Assembly: GCA_016931935.1 (NCBI GenBank)
Contig: JAFGDW010000157.1
Coordinates: 1-64,000, forward strand
Direction of reading: 5' to 3'
Origin: Candidatus Zhuqueibacterota bacterium
GTDB lineage: Bacteria; Zhuqueibacterota; Zhuqueibacteria; Thermofontimicrobiales; Thiofontviventaceae
Length of the DNA: 64,000 nt
A model generated the notes under the pieces. It worked only from the letters and a program-made list of their open reading frames with translations, was not told where the DNA came from and searched no databases. The position numbers and the translations under genes are program-made. Positions 47,929 through 57,650 of this stretch are shown here, in pieces (the stretch's first letter is position 1; the number at the start of each line of letters is the position of its first letter).

Positions 47929-49866
47929 ATGCAATCGCACACACCTAAAATACTTGGTATACATCTTGGCTATAACGCCTCAGCATGTTTGCTTGGTGAT
48001 GATATTGCATCGCTCGCGGAAGAGAACATTACAAGGGTTAAAAACTATCAGGGTTTCCCTTTCGCCGCCATCGGTGAATTATTGAATAAAAAAAACACAA
48101 CCTTTGCCGAGATTGATATAATTGCGATAGCAGGTACAGACATCCAGCATGAAAATTCATATCGCTTCGAATCGTACTTTGCTCCACGCTATACAAACGA
48201 TTCAAACAGTCCCGACACTGACACCCTTGAAAACCGGTTTATGTATCCATTTCGTAGAGTGGATTTTCATAGCCGGCTAAAAAGTTTTCTTTCGCAACAG
48301 CATTTTAGCGGTAATATCGTGTATTTGGATCACCATTTATGTCAATGTGCTGCCGCGCTTGCTACTTTTGCGGTCGAAAACGGTATGGCAATTTCAATGG
48401 ATGACGGAGACAACGGTACGAACTGGAAAATTTTCAGTATTGAAAAAGGTATGCTTAAATTACTTGCCGAAAGTACGGTCGATTCGTACAAGCGCATGCA
48501 TGCTACTCCCGCTAATGTCTGTTTGAATACAACTCAATTGTTAGGATTTAATCAACACGATTACGCAGGTAAAGTAACAGGTTTGTCAGCCTATGGACAA
48601 CCCATATTTAAATCAATTTTTGATGAATTATTGTCTGTTAATGATGGACAATTCAGGAGTGAGATAAAATTCGATAGCTTTTCCCCGTGGAATAAAATTA
48701 AAAAAATTCTCGGATACTTTACTCCCGGTACAAATGATGATGTCAGAATGATCAATTATTTGCGGTCAAAATTACCACGTCATAAATATTCTGATATTGC
48801 CGCTTCCCTGCAGCAATGGACAGAATCAATACTTTTGGAATTTATCGAGTATTACCGAATCAAATTTAGTTCAAATCAACAACACTTGCTGTTATCGGGC
48901 AATATGTTTTCCAATGTTCTTCTAAATCAAAAGATCGCGGAGTTTTCTCAATTTCAAAAAGTGGATGCCGTACCCGTTACACCCTCTGGAAGTCTGGCAA
49001 TTGGTGCATGTTATCTCATGGCAGATGAAACTCAAAAGAAAACGGTTTTCAGTAAGCCGTTTCAACATGTTTATTTAGGACCGCATTATCCTGCAACTGA
49101 AATTAAAGCAAATTTATCAGGTACCAAACAAACTCTATACACGAAATCAGAAATTCCGGATCAGGCAAAATTTATAGCACAAGCACTTTCATTGGAATAT
49201 ATTGTTGGCCTCTTTGGGGACCGGATGGAATTTTCATCACATGCGCTTGGCGCCCGTTCAATTGTTGCCAGTCCTGCCAATCCGAATATCAACACATTAC
49301 TAAATCAGCGTTTACAAAGAACAGAATTTATGCCATTCGCACAATGCATGCGCGATGTTGATGCACTGTTTTTGCTCGAGGGCTATTCGCCCGGAGATTT
49401 ATCTGCTCAATTTATGACAAGAACTTACCGGGCAACCGACAAATTGCTCAAGATAGCCCCGGCGATTGTTCATGTGGATGGCACGACATTACCACAAGTT
49501 GTGACTCGAAATATAAATTTGCTTTTTTATGATATTCTGACTTATTTCCAGGAGCTGACGGGAATTCCAGTTCTTATTAATACAAGTTTTAATATTCATG
49601 CTGAACCGGTTTTATTGACGCCACAGGATGCACTTCGTTCGTACGTTGATAATAATCTGGTGGATATTCTTGTACTTGAAGATTTCATTGTGACATCCCC
49701 GGACAAATTCAATCGAATTCGAAATCAAAAATATAGTAAAAAAGTGGTAACCTGTACAGTTGTTCACGAGAATCAGAATGAAACAAACATTCTGCAATCA
49801 TCGCCAATTGAAAAAATCAAGGCACACATCGAGCCATTTATAGAAAATAACTTATTCAAAGGCTGA
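47929..49866 (+). CDS. NodU/CmcH-family carbamoyltransferase
   Basis: 'ILGIHLGYNASACLLGDDIASLAEENITRVK', 'DHHLCQCAAAL', 'FGDRMEFSSHALGARSIVASPANPN', 'TGIPVLINTSFNIHAEPVLLTPQDALRSY'. Confidence 0.93.
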   Translation: MQSHTPKILGIHLGYNASACLLGDDIASLAEENITRVKNYQGFPFAAIGELLNKKNTTFAEIDIIAIAGTDIQHENSYRFESYFAPRYTNDSNSPDTDTLENRFMYPFRRVDFHSRLKSFLSQQHFSGNIVYLDHHLCQCAAALATFAVENGMAISMDDGDNGTNWKIFSIEKGMLKLLAESTVDSYKRMHATPANVCLNTTQLLGFNQHDYAGKVTGLSAYGQPIFKSIFDELLSVNDGQFRSEIKFDSFSPWNKIKKILGYFTPGTNDDVRMINYLRSKLPRHKYSDIAASLQQWTESILLEFIEYYRIKFSSNQQHLLLSGNMFSNVLLNQKIAEFSQFQKVDAVPVTPSGSLAIGACYLMADETQKKTVFSKPFQHVYLGPHYPATEIKANLSGTKQTLYTKSEIPDQAKFIAQALSLEYIVGLFGDRMEFSSHALGARSIVASPANPNINTLLNQRLQRTEFMPFAQCMRDVDALFLLEGYSPGDLSAQFMTRTYRATDKLLKIAPAIVHVDGTTLPQVVTRNINLLFYDILTYFQELTGIPVLINTSFNIHAEPVLLTPQDALRSYVDNNLVDILVLEDFIVTSPDKFNRIRNQKYSKKVVTCTVVHENQNETNILQSSPIEKIKAHIEPFIENNLFKG

Positions 49867-50021
49867 AAAATTCAACAGGTTTCTTCACCTGGATAGAACG
49901 CTGGATTTCGGTATGAAAATGAAATATAAGACGCCGTCAGTTTTTTTTTTATTATCTATGGTTTGAAATATCTTGATTTTCAATTTGATATATTGTATCC
50001 ACTCATTACATGGTGGAAATT

Positions 50022-50158
50022 GTACCCTTCGACACCGTTCGTGTCACGAACTGCGGCGGCACGCCGCTGCGAGACGGCAAGCTCAGGGTACGAATCGAAC
50101 CGTTGGCTGAGTGCTCCGGAGGCGCATCTGCCTGTGGCATGATCCGCCACGGCGGATC
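50022..50158. repeat. GC-rich nested palindromic intergenic element
   Basis: GTACCCT...AGGGTAC (50022-50028/50085-50091), GTTCGT-GTC-ACGAAC, GCGGCG-GCA-CGCCGC, GATCCGCC-AC-GGCGGATC (50141-50158). Confidence 0.8.
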
Positions 50159-50253
50159 AACAATACCATCTAATATTGATTGGATACGATATATATTTGT
50201 GGAAATCAAGAAAATGAATTACTTTTACTATATCGAATAACATCGGAGAATAA

Positions 50254-51789
50254 TTGAAAATAGCGTTAGTCAGTCCCAAAAGTTTAGGAAACACGCTAGT
50301 TGCTTTCCCACACGGCATACTCCAAATCGCTGCTGAACTAAAGAAACATGGCTATACATGTGACATATTCGATTTTAATGTCACCAATCATAGTTCGAAT
50401 GATTTTTTGAACAAATATGATGTCGTGGGTTTGTCGGTCATGTCCACGCAACTGCGTCACGCAGTTGAGATTGTTAACGGGCTAAATAAAACTGTAAAGG
50501 TTATCTGGGGTGGAGTTCACTGTTTTCTCGATCCGTTGTCAGTCGTTCAAAAATTTCCAACACATTTTGTTGTTAGTGGTGAAGGCGAATATCCGATGCT
50601 AAATCTTCTAAAATATTTTTCAGGTCGGGAAAATATGGAATGGCTGCGGGGACAGAACGGTATTTGTTTTTACAATGATGCGCCAGTCATAAATCAGCCA
50701 AATTTCATTAGTGATTTAAACAATCTTGCTGATGTTAACTATTATGATATGCAGGAAATTGAAAAGTACATTTTCAAAAAGCAATATTGGTTTGATATGA
50801 AAAAGGATGTTCCTCTGTTAGATGTACTTGTCGGGCGTGGTTGTTACTGGAAATGCAGCTTCTGTATAAACTCGCTGTACCGCAAACACAAAGCATATCA
50901 TCGAAGCAAATCAATCGACAAAATCCGCAGAGAAACCGAAAATATAATTGATGATTTCAACATTCGATTCGTTAATCCACGTGATGATGATTTTTATATG
51001 GATAAAAAAGTCGTTAATGACTGGAAGGAATATGCTAAAGAAAAAGGCTTTCTGTGGGAAGCAAATTTTCGTTTTAATTACTTTACGGAAAAACAGTTGG
51101 ACGAACAAGAGATTAAAAATTTTATTGATTCAGGTTTGTATGTAATTAATATGGCAATTGAAGCTGGTGTCGAAGATATTCGGAATTCGATTCTAAAGAA
51201 AAAAGTAACTGATGCAGATATTTTCCGTGCTGTCGAGCGCATTAACCACAGCGTGGGGAAAAAAGTAGCAGTCGGGACAAGTTTCATTATTGACTTTCCC
51301 GGCGATACTCAGGCGAACAAAATTCGTGAAATCCAGTGGATGGATTATTTGCACAAACATCTAAATATCCTTTTCTCGGGGCCGCAAAAATATCGTTCCT
51401 ATCCTGGCTCTGATTTATATACACAAGAAAAGGATCACAAAAGCGGTGATTTGGATTATTACCTGAATAATATCACTCAATCAGGCGAAATTAAGTCGTA
51501 TAAAAAGCGTTCATATTATCAAGCATTTTACTCACCGTTCATTCAACTCTATTACAACCGAAAATTTCAGTCATTCAAAATAAATGATGATAGTACGTGG
51601 GATGTTTCGCCAAACATTAAAAACAGAATTATCAGTTCATTTGTGTTCGAACTGCTATTTCTCCCAATTAAAATCCGGCTCATGCTTAATTTTTGGGTTT
51701 TATTTTGGGAACCACATGTAATCGGTTTCATTTTCACACAGTTGGAAAAATTAAGCGAGAATTCACGAAAATTTTTCAAACGAATATAA
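50254..51789 (+). CDS. B12-binding radical SAM protein
   Basis: TTG start with a GGAG upstream; 'MKIALVSPKSLGNTLVAFPHGILQIAAELKKHGY', 'VIWGGVHCFLDP', 'VGRGCYWKCSFCINS'. Confidence 0.9.
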   Translation: MKIALVSPKSLGNTLVAFPHGILQIAAELKKHGYTCDIFDFNVTNHSSNDFLNKYDVVGLSVMSTQLRHAVEIVNGLNKTVKVIWGGVHCFLDPLSVVQKFPTHFVVSGEGEYPMLNLLKYFSGRENMEWLRGQNGICFYNDAPVINQPNFISDLNNLADVNYYDMQEIEKYIFKKQYWFDMKKDVPLLDVLVGRGCYWKCSFCINSLYRKHKAYHRSKSIDKIRRETENIIDDFNIRFVNPRDDDFYMDKKVVNDWKEYAKEKGFLWEANFRFNYFTEKQLDEQEIKNFIDSGLYVINMAIEAGVEDIRNSILKKKVTDADIFRAVERINHSVGKKVAVGTSFIIDFPGDTQANKIREIQWMDYLHKHLNILFSGPQKYRSYPGSDLYTQEKDHKSGDLDYYLNNITQSGEIKSYKKRSYYQAFYSPFIQLYYNRKFQSFKINDDSTWDVSPNIKNRIISSFVFELLFLPIKIRLMLNFWVLFWEPHVIGFIFTQLEKLSENSRKFFKRI

Positions 51790-51832
51790 CTCGTACGGTA
51801 AATGTACTTCTGTAAATTTGACATTCGTTAAT

Positions 51833-52993
51833 ATGAAAAAATTGCTTGTTGTAATAATTGACAAATTAAGCTCGCTGATAAAAAAGGGCGAAATAACCGA
51901 GCGTTACTATAATCCCGACGATCTGTTTGATGAAGTTCATATCTTGATGCTAAATAACGATTCTCCGGATAAAGCACGTGTTCAGAAAATGGTTGGTCGC
52001 GCCAAATTATCAATCAGTAATCTCCCCGCTGGCAAGGCGTTATTTTTAATCTCACTCGGTTGGCAAAAATGGGCATTAAATATATGGGCGAAGCCAGCAA
52101 TTGAATTAGCCCAAATATTTCAACCGAATATTATTCGCTGTCACGGGCATTTATTAAGTGCATACGTGGGTGCACTGATACATAATTCACTTAATATTCC
52201 CTGTATAACGTCGCTGCACATAAATCCCGATGAAGATGTAAAAAACAGAGCGGCGACCGTTATTCAAAAATTCATTTGCAAACTGGAAGAACGAGTGGAA
52301 AAATGGGCCCTGACCAATGCAGATTTAGTGCTTCCTGTCTACCAATCGATAATACCCTATTTACAGCGCTTGGGAATTTCAAATTTCGAAGTCGCTTACA
52401 ATGCTATTAATCCGGCATTTCTTCAGAAAAAAACAGACTATAAATTACATAATCCGGTAAAAATTGTCTCAGTCGGGCGTTTATTTAATTTAAAAAATCC
52501 CGAGAATATCATTCTGGCGATCAAGAAACTACCCAACGTACACTTCACATCTTTCGGCGATGGACCCTATTTTGAATATTTGCAGAAATTAGTAATACAG
52601 AATCATTTAACGAATCAGGTGAAATTAATCCCGGCTTTATCAAATGATAAACTATGTAGTATGTTGGCAAAATTTGATATTTTCGCTGTACATACCGAAC
52701 ATTGGGAAATCAGCAAATCCGTACTCGAGTCAATGCTCACCGGCCTGCCAACAATAATAAATCACAGAACCGGACAGCCCGTCCCGGAATTCAATGATAC
52801 GTTCGTTTATTTAGTTGAGAATAGTGTTGATGGTTATTTTAATGCAATTAGAAATTTAATTGAAAATGGTGCACTAAGAGAAAAATTAGGACGTAATGCA
52901 TTCAATCAGGCTCACAAATATTGGGCGCCTGCCCAGACTGAACTGAACTATGCAAATATTTATAGAAGATTTTTACCCGGATATGTTGCGTGA
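51833..52993 (+). CDS. Family 4 glycosyltransferase
   Basis: 'IVSVGRLFNLKNPENIILAI', 'FTSFGDGPYFEYLQKL', 'FDIFAVHTEHWEISKSVLESMLTGLPTI'. Track start 51818 is TTG; ATG at 51833. Confidence 0.88.
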   Translation: MKKLLVVIIDKLSSLIKKGEITERYYNPDDLFDEVHILMLNNDSPDKARVQKMVGRAKLSISNLPAGKALFLISLGWQKWALNIWAKPAIELAQIFQPNIIRCHGHLLSAYVGALIHNSLNIPCITSLHINPDEDVKNRAATVIQKFICKLEERVEKWALTNADLVLPVYQSIIPYLQRLGISNFEVAYNAINPAFLQKKTDYKLHNPVKIVSVGRLFNLKNPENIILAIKKLPNVHFTSFGDGPYFEYLQKLVIQNHLTNQVKLIPALSNDKLCSMLAKFDIFAVHTEHWEISKSVLESMLTGLPTIINHRTGQPVPEFNDTFVYLVENSVDGYFNAIRNLIENGALREKLGRNAFNQAHKYWAPAQTELNYANIYRRFLPGYVA

Positions 52994-53290
52994 AAATATT
53001 TCAATTTTATTTTGAGATGATTTTAATTTTTAGTCTGAATGTAGTGTTGTGAGCTTGTATAGAAATTCATCGTGGAACAAAATTTGCAAGCTAAGGTCGT
53101 GTTAATTAAATCGATGGTAAATGAAATAGTCAATCACTGGTTGCTGAATTATGGTTAATTCGTCATGGCAAACGAATACAACAAATACTTTGGCATTCCT
53201 ATGACTATGTACGCACCCTTGCTCATCGACCTGCCGGTAGCTGTTAGCAGACGACATCCGAAGCCTGTGCCGGAACGATCCGTGGCTTGA

Positions 53291-53485
53291 TTGTATGTCG
53301 CTGAACGCACACCTTCTGTTTACAAACGGGCAATTCAAACCTTACTCGCAACTGAAAAATATAAAACGTCAATCGGTCAAAAAGGTCATGATTATGCCTG
53401 GAAACTTTTTAGTCCGCTCGAGGTAGAACAGCAACTCGTGGATTTGTACTGTGAATTAGTACCAGATCTAACTGGACGAAATTAA
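53291..53485 (+). pseudogene. C-terminal remnant of a GT4-type glycosyltransferase
   Basis: 'YKRAIQTLLATEKYKTSIGQKGHDYAWKLFSPLEVEQQLVDLYCELV' looks like a GT4 C-terminal helix; no intact upstream ORF. Confidence 0.55.
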
Positions 53486-53526
53486 TCCACTGCTGTTGAG
53501 TTTCCGACTAAAATTGGAATCAATGC

Positions 53527-55269
53527 ATGAAGCAATATCAGGATTATTATACCAAACATTATCTTATCACCAATCAAAATCTTGTTTATGTGCCGTGGGC
53601 GGTCATTTTAGGCTGGCTTGCATGGAAATGCTATGAGATGTTTATGTTTCCGGGTTTTTCATTTGGTGATGACGGACAATACTTAAACCTGGCGTCGTCG
53701 ATCGCCAGTGGAAAGTTGCGCTTGCCGTTGCTCGATGGCTGGTTGAGAGCTTCGGAATATTTTTTCCTTCATGGCATCATTCAAAGCGGCATCATGGCCG
53801 TTTGGATGGAAATTATCGGATTTCAACATTGGTTTTGGGCAGCTAAAGCTGTCCCCCTCACGTTTGGTCTGGGAACGCTACTATTTCTATTTTTTACGTT
53901 CCGTCAGGAACAGATTCCGGCAAGTTGGAGCAGCGTTTTTCTTTCAATTACAGCGTTCGATGCATTTTTTATGTCACAGGCATTTGCCCTTCGCCCGGAT
54001 ATGGCGTTGTCGTTTGCTTATCTCGTTGCCATTTACAGTTTATATTTAACCTGGAAACAACCGTTACCACGAAATGCGTTAGTCGCCGGCATAACGTCCG
54101 GGACTGCCCTGCTGGTAAAATTGGAGGCTTTAACGATTCTCCCAACAGCGGCACTTGTCCTGTTGTTTTGTGTGGATTCGTTCAGCTCGCGCATAAAGCA
54201 GATCGGTTTGTATCTTGTCGGGTTGGCGTTTGTTATATTACCGTATGCACTGTGGATTATGATGAACGATAAGCGTCTGGATATTTTCCTGCTGCAATTC
54301 AGTTATACAAATGGCAATGGATTGTTCGATTCTAGTCGACAGTTACCGGGAACTGCAGCACAAATTCCCGATTTGGCATATCATTTTTTTTATCGACTGT
54401 ATCGGCTCATGCAGGCCACGGTAGCGACATTTCTGAACGGACCGAAATCAATGGCGAGCTGGCTTGTTCTTACCGGAATTATATGGGGATTGTTTAACTT
54501 CAGGAAGCAGAAAGCTCGCTTCTGGGTATTTGTTCTTGGAAGTGGCCTACTCACATTATCGACTTCCCATGCCATCCAGGCGGAGCGTATTCTGATGCTG
54601 TTGCCGGTAGCAGCGCTTTTGGGAGCGCATCTTGCCCATTTTTCACCCAAAATGTTCATCCGTTACAGTGGCATCGCAGGCGCCATCATATTATTAATAT
54701 TGATAGCTCAAAAAATCGTTGTGCCTTCGTTCGAACCACCCGGTGGCTTAAATTTAATGGCACTGATTATTTTGACATTAATTGGCATCATTGTATCATT
54801 GCTTCCGCGGCTGTCACAATATCGCATCAATCGCTGGTGTGAAGGAATTCTGATAGCATTTGTCGTTGTATCTGTATTTCATTCGGCTGTAAACAGTTTT
54901 TCACAACCTAAAAACGATCGACTCAGCCAAATAGAATTACGGCGGCAGCTTTATTCAAATTTTGCAGTTCCCGGAAATGTTATTGTTACAGATCCATCAA
55001 TATATCCGCTGTTTCCGCAGCATAATCAATTAATCTCGAGCACGTTATTTCAAATCGAGCGTTATTATCATTACTGGCCAATGTACCCTCAACTCGATGC
55101 ATCCATTCAGGCGAATGCAGTTGTATTGTCGGATTCAAGTTTTCAAAAATGGCAACAGGTCGAGCTGGCAAAGGATTTATTAAATAGTCAATTCTGGTTT
55201 TGGAAAACGATGCATTTATCAAACGGCAGGAATTATTATATTTTCACACGTCAAAACGCGCAGCGATAA
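53527..55269 (+). CDS. GT39/ArnT-like polytopic glycosyltransferase
   Basis: 'FSFGDDGQYLNLASSIASGKL', many TM helices, 'KLEALTILPTAALVLL'. Confidence 0.7.
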   Translation: MKQYQDYYTKHYLITNQNLVYVPWAVILGWLAWKCYEMFMFPGFSFGDDGQYLNLASSIASGKLRLPLLDGWLRASEYFFLHGIIQSGIMAVWMEIIGFQHWFWAAKAVPLTFGLGTLLFLFFTFRQEQIPASWSSVFLSITAFDAFFMSQAFALRPDMALSFAYLVAIYSLYLTWKQPLPRNALVAGITSGTALLVKLEALTILPTAALVLLFCVDSFSSRIKQIGLYLVGLAFVILPYALWIMMNDKRLDIFLLQFSYTNGNGLFDSSRQLPGTAAQIPDLAYHFFYRLYRLMQATVATFLNGPKSMASWLVLTGIIWGLFNFRKQKARFWVFVLGSGLLTLSTSHAIQAERILMLLPVAALLGAHLAHFSPKMFIRYSGIAGAIILLILIAQKIVVPSFEPPGGLNLMALIILTLIGIIVSLLPRLSQYRINRWCEGILIAFVVVSVFHSAVNSFSQPKNDRLSQIELRRQLYSNFAVPGNVIVTDPSIYPLFPQHNQLISSTLFQIERYYHYWPMYPQLDASIQANAVVLSDSSFQKWQQVELAKDLLNSQFWFWKTMHLSNGRNYYIFTRQNAQR

Positions 55270-55652
55270 TCGGTTCATAACAGTTAAAATTCAAACGACC
55301 GTTCATATTTCCTATAAACAATTCATTTGGTCAAGTATTTATGCATTTGCATTTTTAAAAACAACTAATCAGCGCAACCCTTACTTCTAAACGTAAACTG
55401 TGAATTTCATCCGGGCTATTGACTAATTCTTTAAAGCACGGTTTCATTGTTTCGTCATCCATTCTTTTCTCTACAAAATCCACAAATAGCATTTTTCACA
55501 GATATTCATAACTAATGGTTATACACAAATTGGCATCCTATTGACGTGTTCATTCTAAAAACCAGGAATGGCACAAATGAACACCAATTTAATTCTGTCA
55601 AGTTTTATAAAAACAATAATTGAAGGCTCGAATAATTATAGATATCTTTCTC

Positions 55653-56495
55653 ATGAAGGCTGTAAATATGCAAACAACATGGTATCAACGATTCAAAAAC
55701 GAACTAAATTTCATTTTTAAAAACTATATTTCCCATCGAAACTGGTCGTTAAAAGAAGTAGGCGAATTTTGGGATAGCGTTGCCGACGCGAATGATATCA
55801 ACGAAAGCACCTATTCCTATTTTCGCAGATTTACAGATGGGTACGACTTGTGTTCCATCGCTCCCAAGAGCAGGATATTGGATATTTGTGCCCGAACCGG
55901 AAACGGTACAATGTATTTCCACGAGCGCGGTCGGGTTGGGCATGCAGTGTGTGTGGATGTATCCAGGGATTATCAGGATATCTGTACCGATTATTTGCAA
56001 CAGGCCGGTGTTCCGGCTGAACATTTGTTAATTGATGATTACCAAATTCCGCAACCGGATGAATCATTTGACGCAATTTTATGTTTTGAAACAGTCGAAC
56101 ATGTCAGCGAGCCTCAGGAATTATTAACTTCTTTGCGTCGGTTGCTCAAGCCATATGGAGAAATAATCATTACGACTCCCAATTTCCTGTGGGAACCAGT
56201 TCACTGGCTGGCAGCTATTACCGGAATTCATCGCAGCGAAGGGCCACATCGTTTCCTGCGGCGCCACACACTGCGACGATTGATAAAGAAAGCTGACTTG
56301 AAAATTATTACAGAATCAACAACAGTGCTAATCCCTGGGGGACCTGCTTTTTTAATAAAATTCGGAGAGTTTTTAGAACATATATTACCAGAAACCATTA
56401 AACGGTTTTTCGGCCTCAGACGAATATTTATTTGTACAACTAATGTGGATGAAGATGAGATAAAGGAAGAAACGTATGTTGCAGTCGAAGATTAA
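55653..56495 (+). CDS. Class I SAM methyltransferase
   Basis: 'ILDICARTGNGTMYFHERG', 'FDAILCFETVEHVSEPQELLTSLRRLLKPYGEIIITTPN'. The TTG at 55620 or ATG at 55668 are alternative starts. Confidence 0.82.
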   Translation: MKAVNMQTTWYQRFKNELNFIFKNYISHRNWSLKEVGEFWDSVADANDINESTYSYFRRFTDGYDLCSIAPKSRILDICARTGNGTMYFHERGRVGHAVCVDVSRDYQDICTDYLQQAGVPAEHLLIDDYQIPQPDESFDAILCFETVEHVSEPQELLTSLRRLLKPYGEIIITTPNFLWEPVHWLAAITGIHRSEGPHRFLRRHTLRRLIKKADLKIITESTTVLIPGGPAFLIKFGEFLEHILPETIKRFFGLRRIFICTTNVDEDEIKEETYVAVED

Positions 56496-57477
56496 ACGTG
56501 TGCTTGTATCCGGTGCCAATTGTGACATCGGGCCGTATGTTATTCGTATGTTAGAACATAATGGTCTCATAACAAAGGTGATGATTCCATCGCAGACAGA
56601 TGCTTCGCGTTTGAATGGCATCTCCAATGAAATTATAGTGGTTGACTTTCCGGACATACAATCTGTTCAACACGCAGTGAACGGTTGTGACGCCGTCGTC
56701 CACCTTGCGCCAAATTCCAATTCAAATAATAATAACAAATCCGCGCGTACCATGACAAGTCGCACGTGTCATTTGGTGGAAGCCTGCCATATGCAGGATG
56801 TAAATCGATTTATTTATGTTAGTTCAGTAAGTACAATCCACCCTGAGCCAAATTCCTACTCACATTATGCACAGGCTGCAGAAAATTGTGTTACACAATC
56901 AGGCTTGGATTATACAATACTTCGCCCGGCTATGATCTACGGTAAAGGCAGCGATGATCTCAATTATATCGTTAAAAAAATTATCAACTTTCACAATTTT
57001 ACTCCGATACCCGGCGTTGGACGACATCTTATCCAACCGGTTTATGTGTGGGATGTTGCGGATGCTATTTTCAAATGTCTGTTTCAGCCGCGATCAATCA
57101 CCAAATCATATAACATCGGTGGCCGTGAGACAATTTCGTACCATAATCTAATTTTGATGATACAGGATATGTTAGGAATTAAAAAACATATCGTGCCAAT
57201 TCCGCCAACTATCTATCGGTTAGTGAGTAAAATAGCCCGATCACTACAAAACCACAATTGCCCGATAGAGAATTTTTACATGGATGATGCAAATATTTCC
57301 CTGGATATTTCAGCCGCGATGCGGGATATGGATTATTCGCCGCATTTCCTGCAACCGACTTTACTTAAGGTGCTCGATCAAATAATTAATGATCGTGATG
57401 ATACCCAGGTTCCAGATGAGTTTGATAATATTATGCTGCCAATTACCGAAACACGGATGTTTACAAATCGGGTTTGA
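56476..57477 (+). CDS. NAD(P)-dependent epimerase/dehydratase (extended SDR)
   Basis: 'VLVSGANCDIGPYVIRML', 'FIYVSSVSTI', 'YSHYAQAAENCV'; Rossmann glycine motif atypical. Confidence 0.82.
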   Translation: MLQSKIKRVLVSGANCDIGPYVIRMLEHNGLITKVMIPSQTDASRLNGISNEIIVVDFPDIQSVQHAVNGCDAVVHLAPNSNSNNNNKSARTMTSRTCHLVEACHMQDVNRFIYVSSVSTIHPEPNSYSHYAQAAENCVTQSGLDYTILRPAMIYGKGSDDLNYIVKKIINFHNFTPIPGVGRHLIQPVYVWDVADAIFKCLFQPRSITKSYNIGGRETISYHNLILMIQDMLGIKKHIVPIPPTIYRLVSKIARSLQNHNCPIENFYMDDANISLDISAAMRDMDYSPHFLQPTLLKVLDQIINDRDDTQVPDEFDNIMLPITETRMFTNRV

Positions 57478-57650
57478 ATTATTTCATAATTTCTTATAGG
57501 CTTCGTTTCGCTTACAAACCAGGTATTTCAGAAATACTTGGTTTATTATCCTGAAAAAAATTACGATGCACAATTTTTGAAAAAGATATGAATATCTAAA
57601 TATGTTCATTTAAAATTACCACAAATGTAAACCACTAATCCTGGACATTC

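Noticed and set aside
49941-49953. Poly-T tract after the carbamoyltransferase as a terminator
   Set aside because: A T run is present but I could not see a convincing GC-rich stem directly upstream.
50010-50240. 76-aa ORF across the palindromic island
   Set aside because: It translates through nested inverted repeats; more likely a noncoding repeat element.
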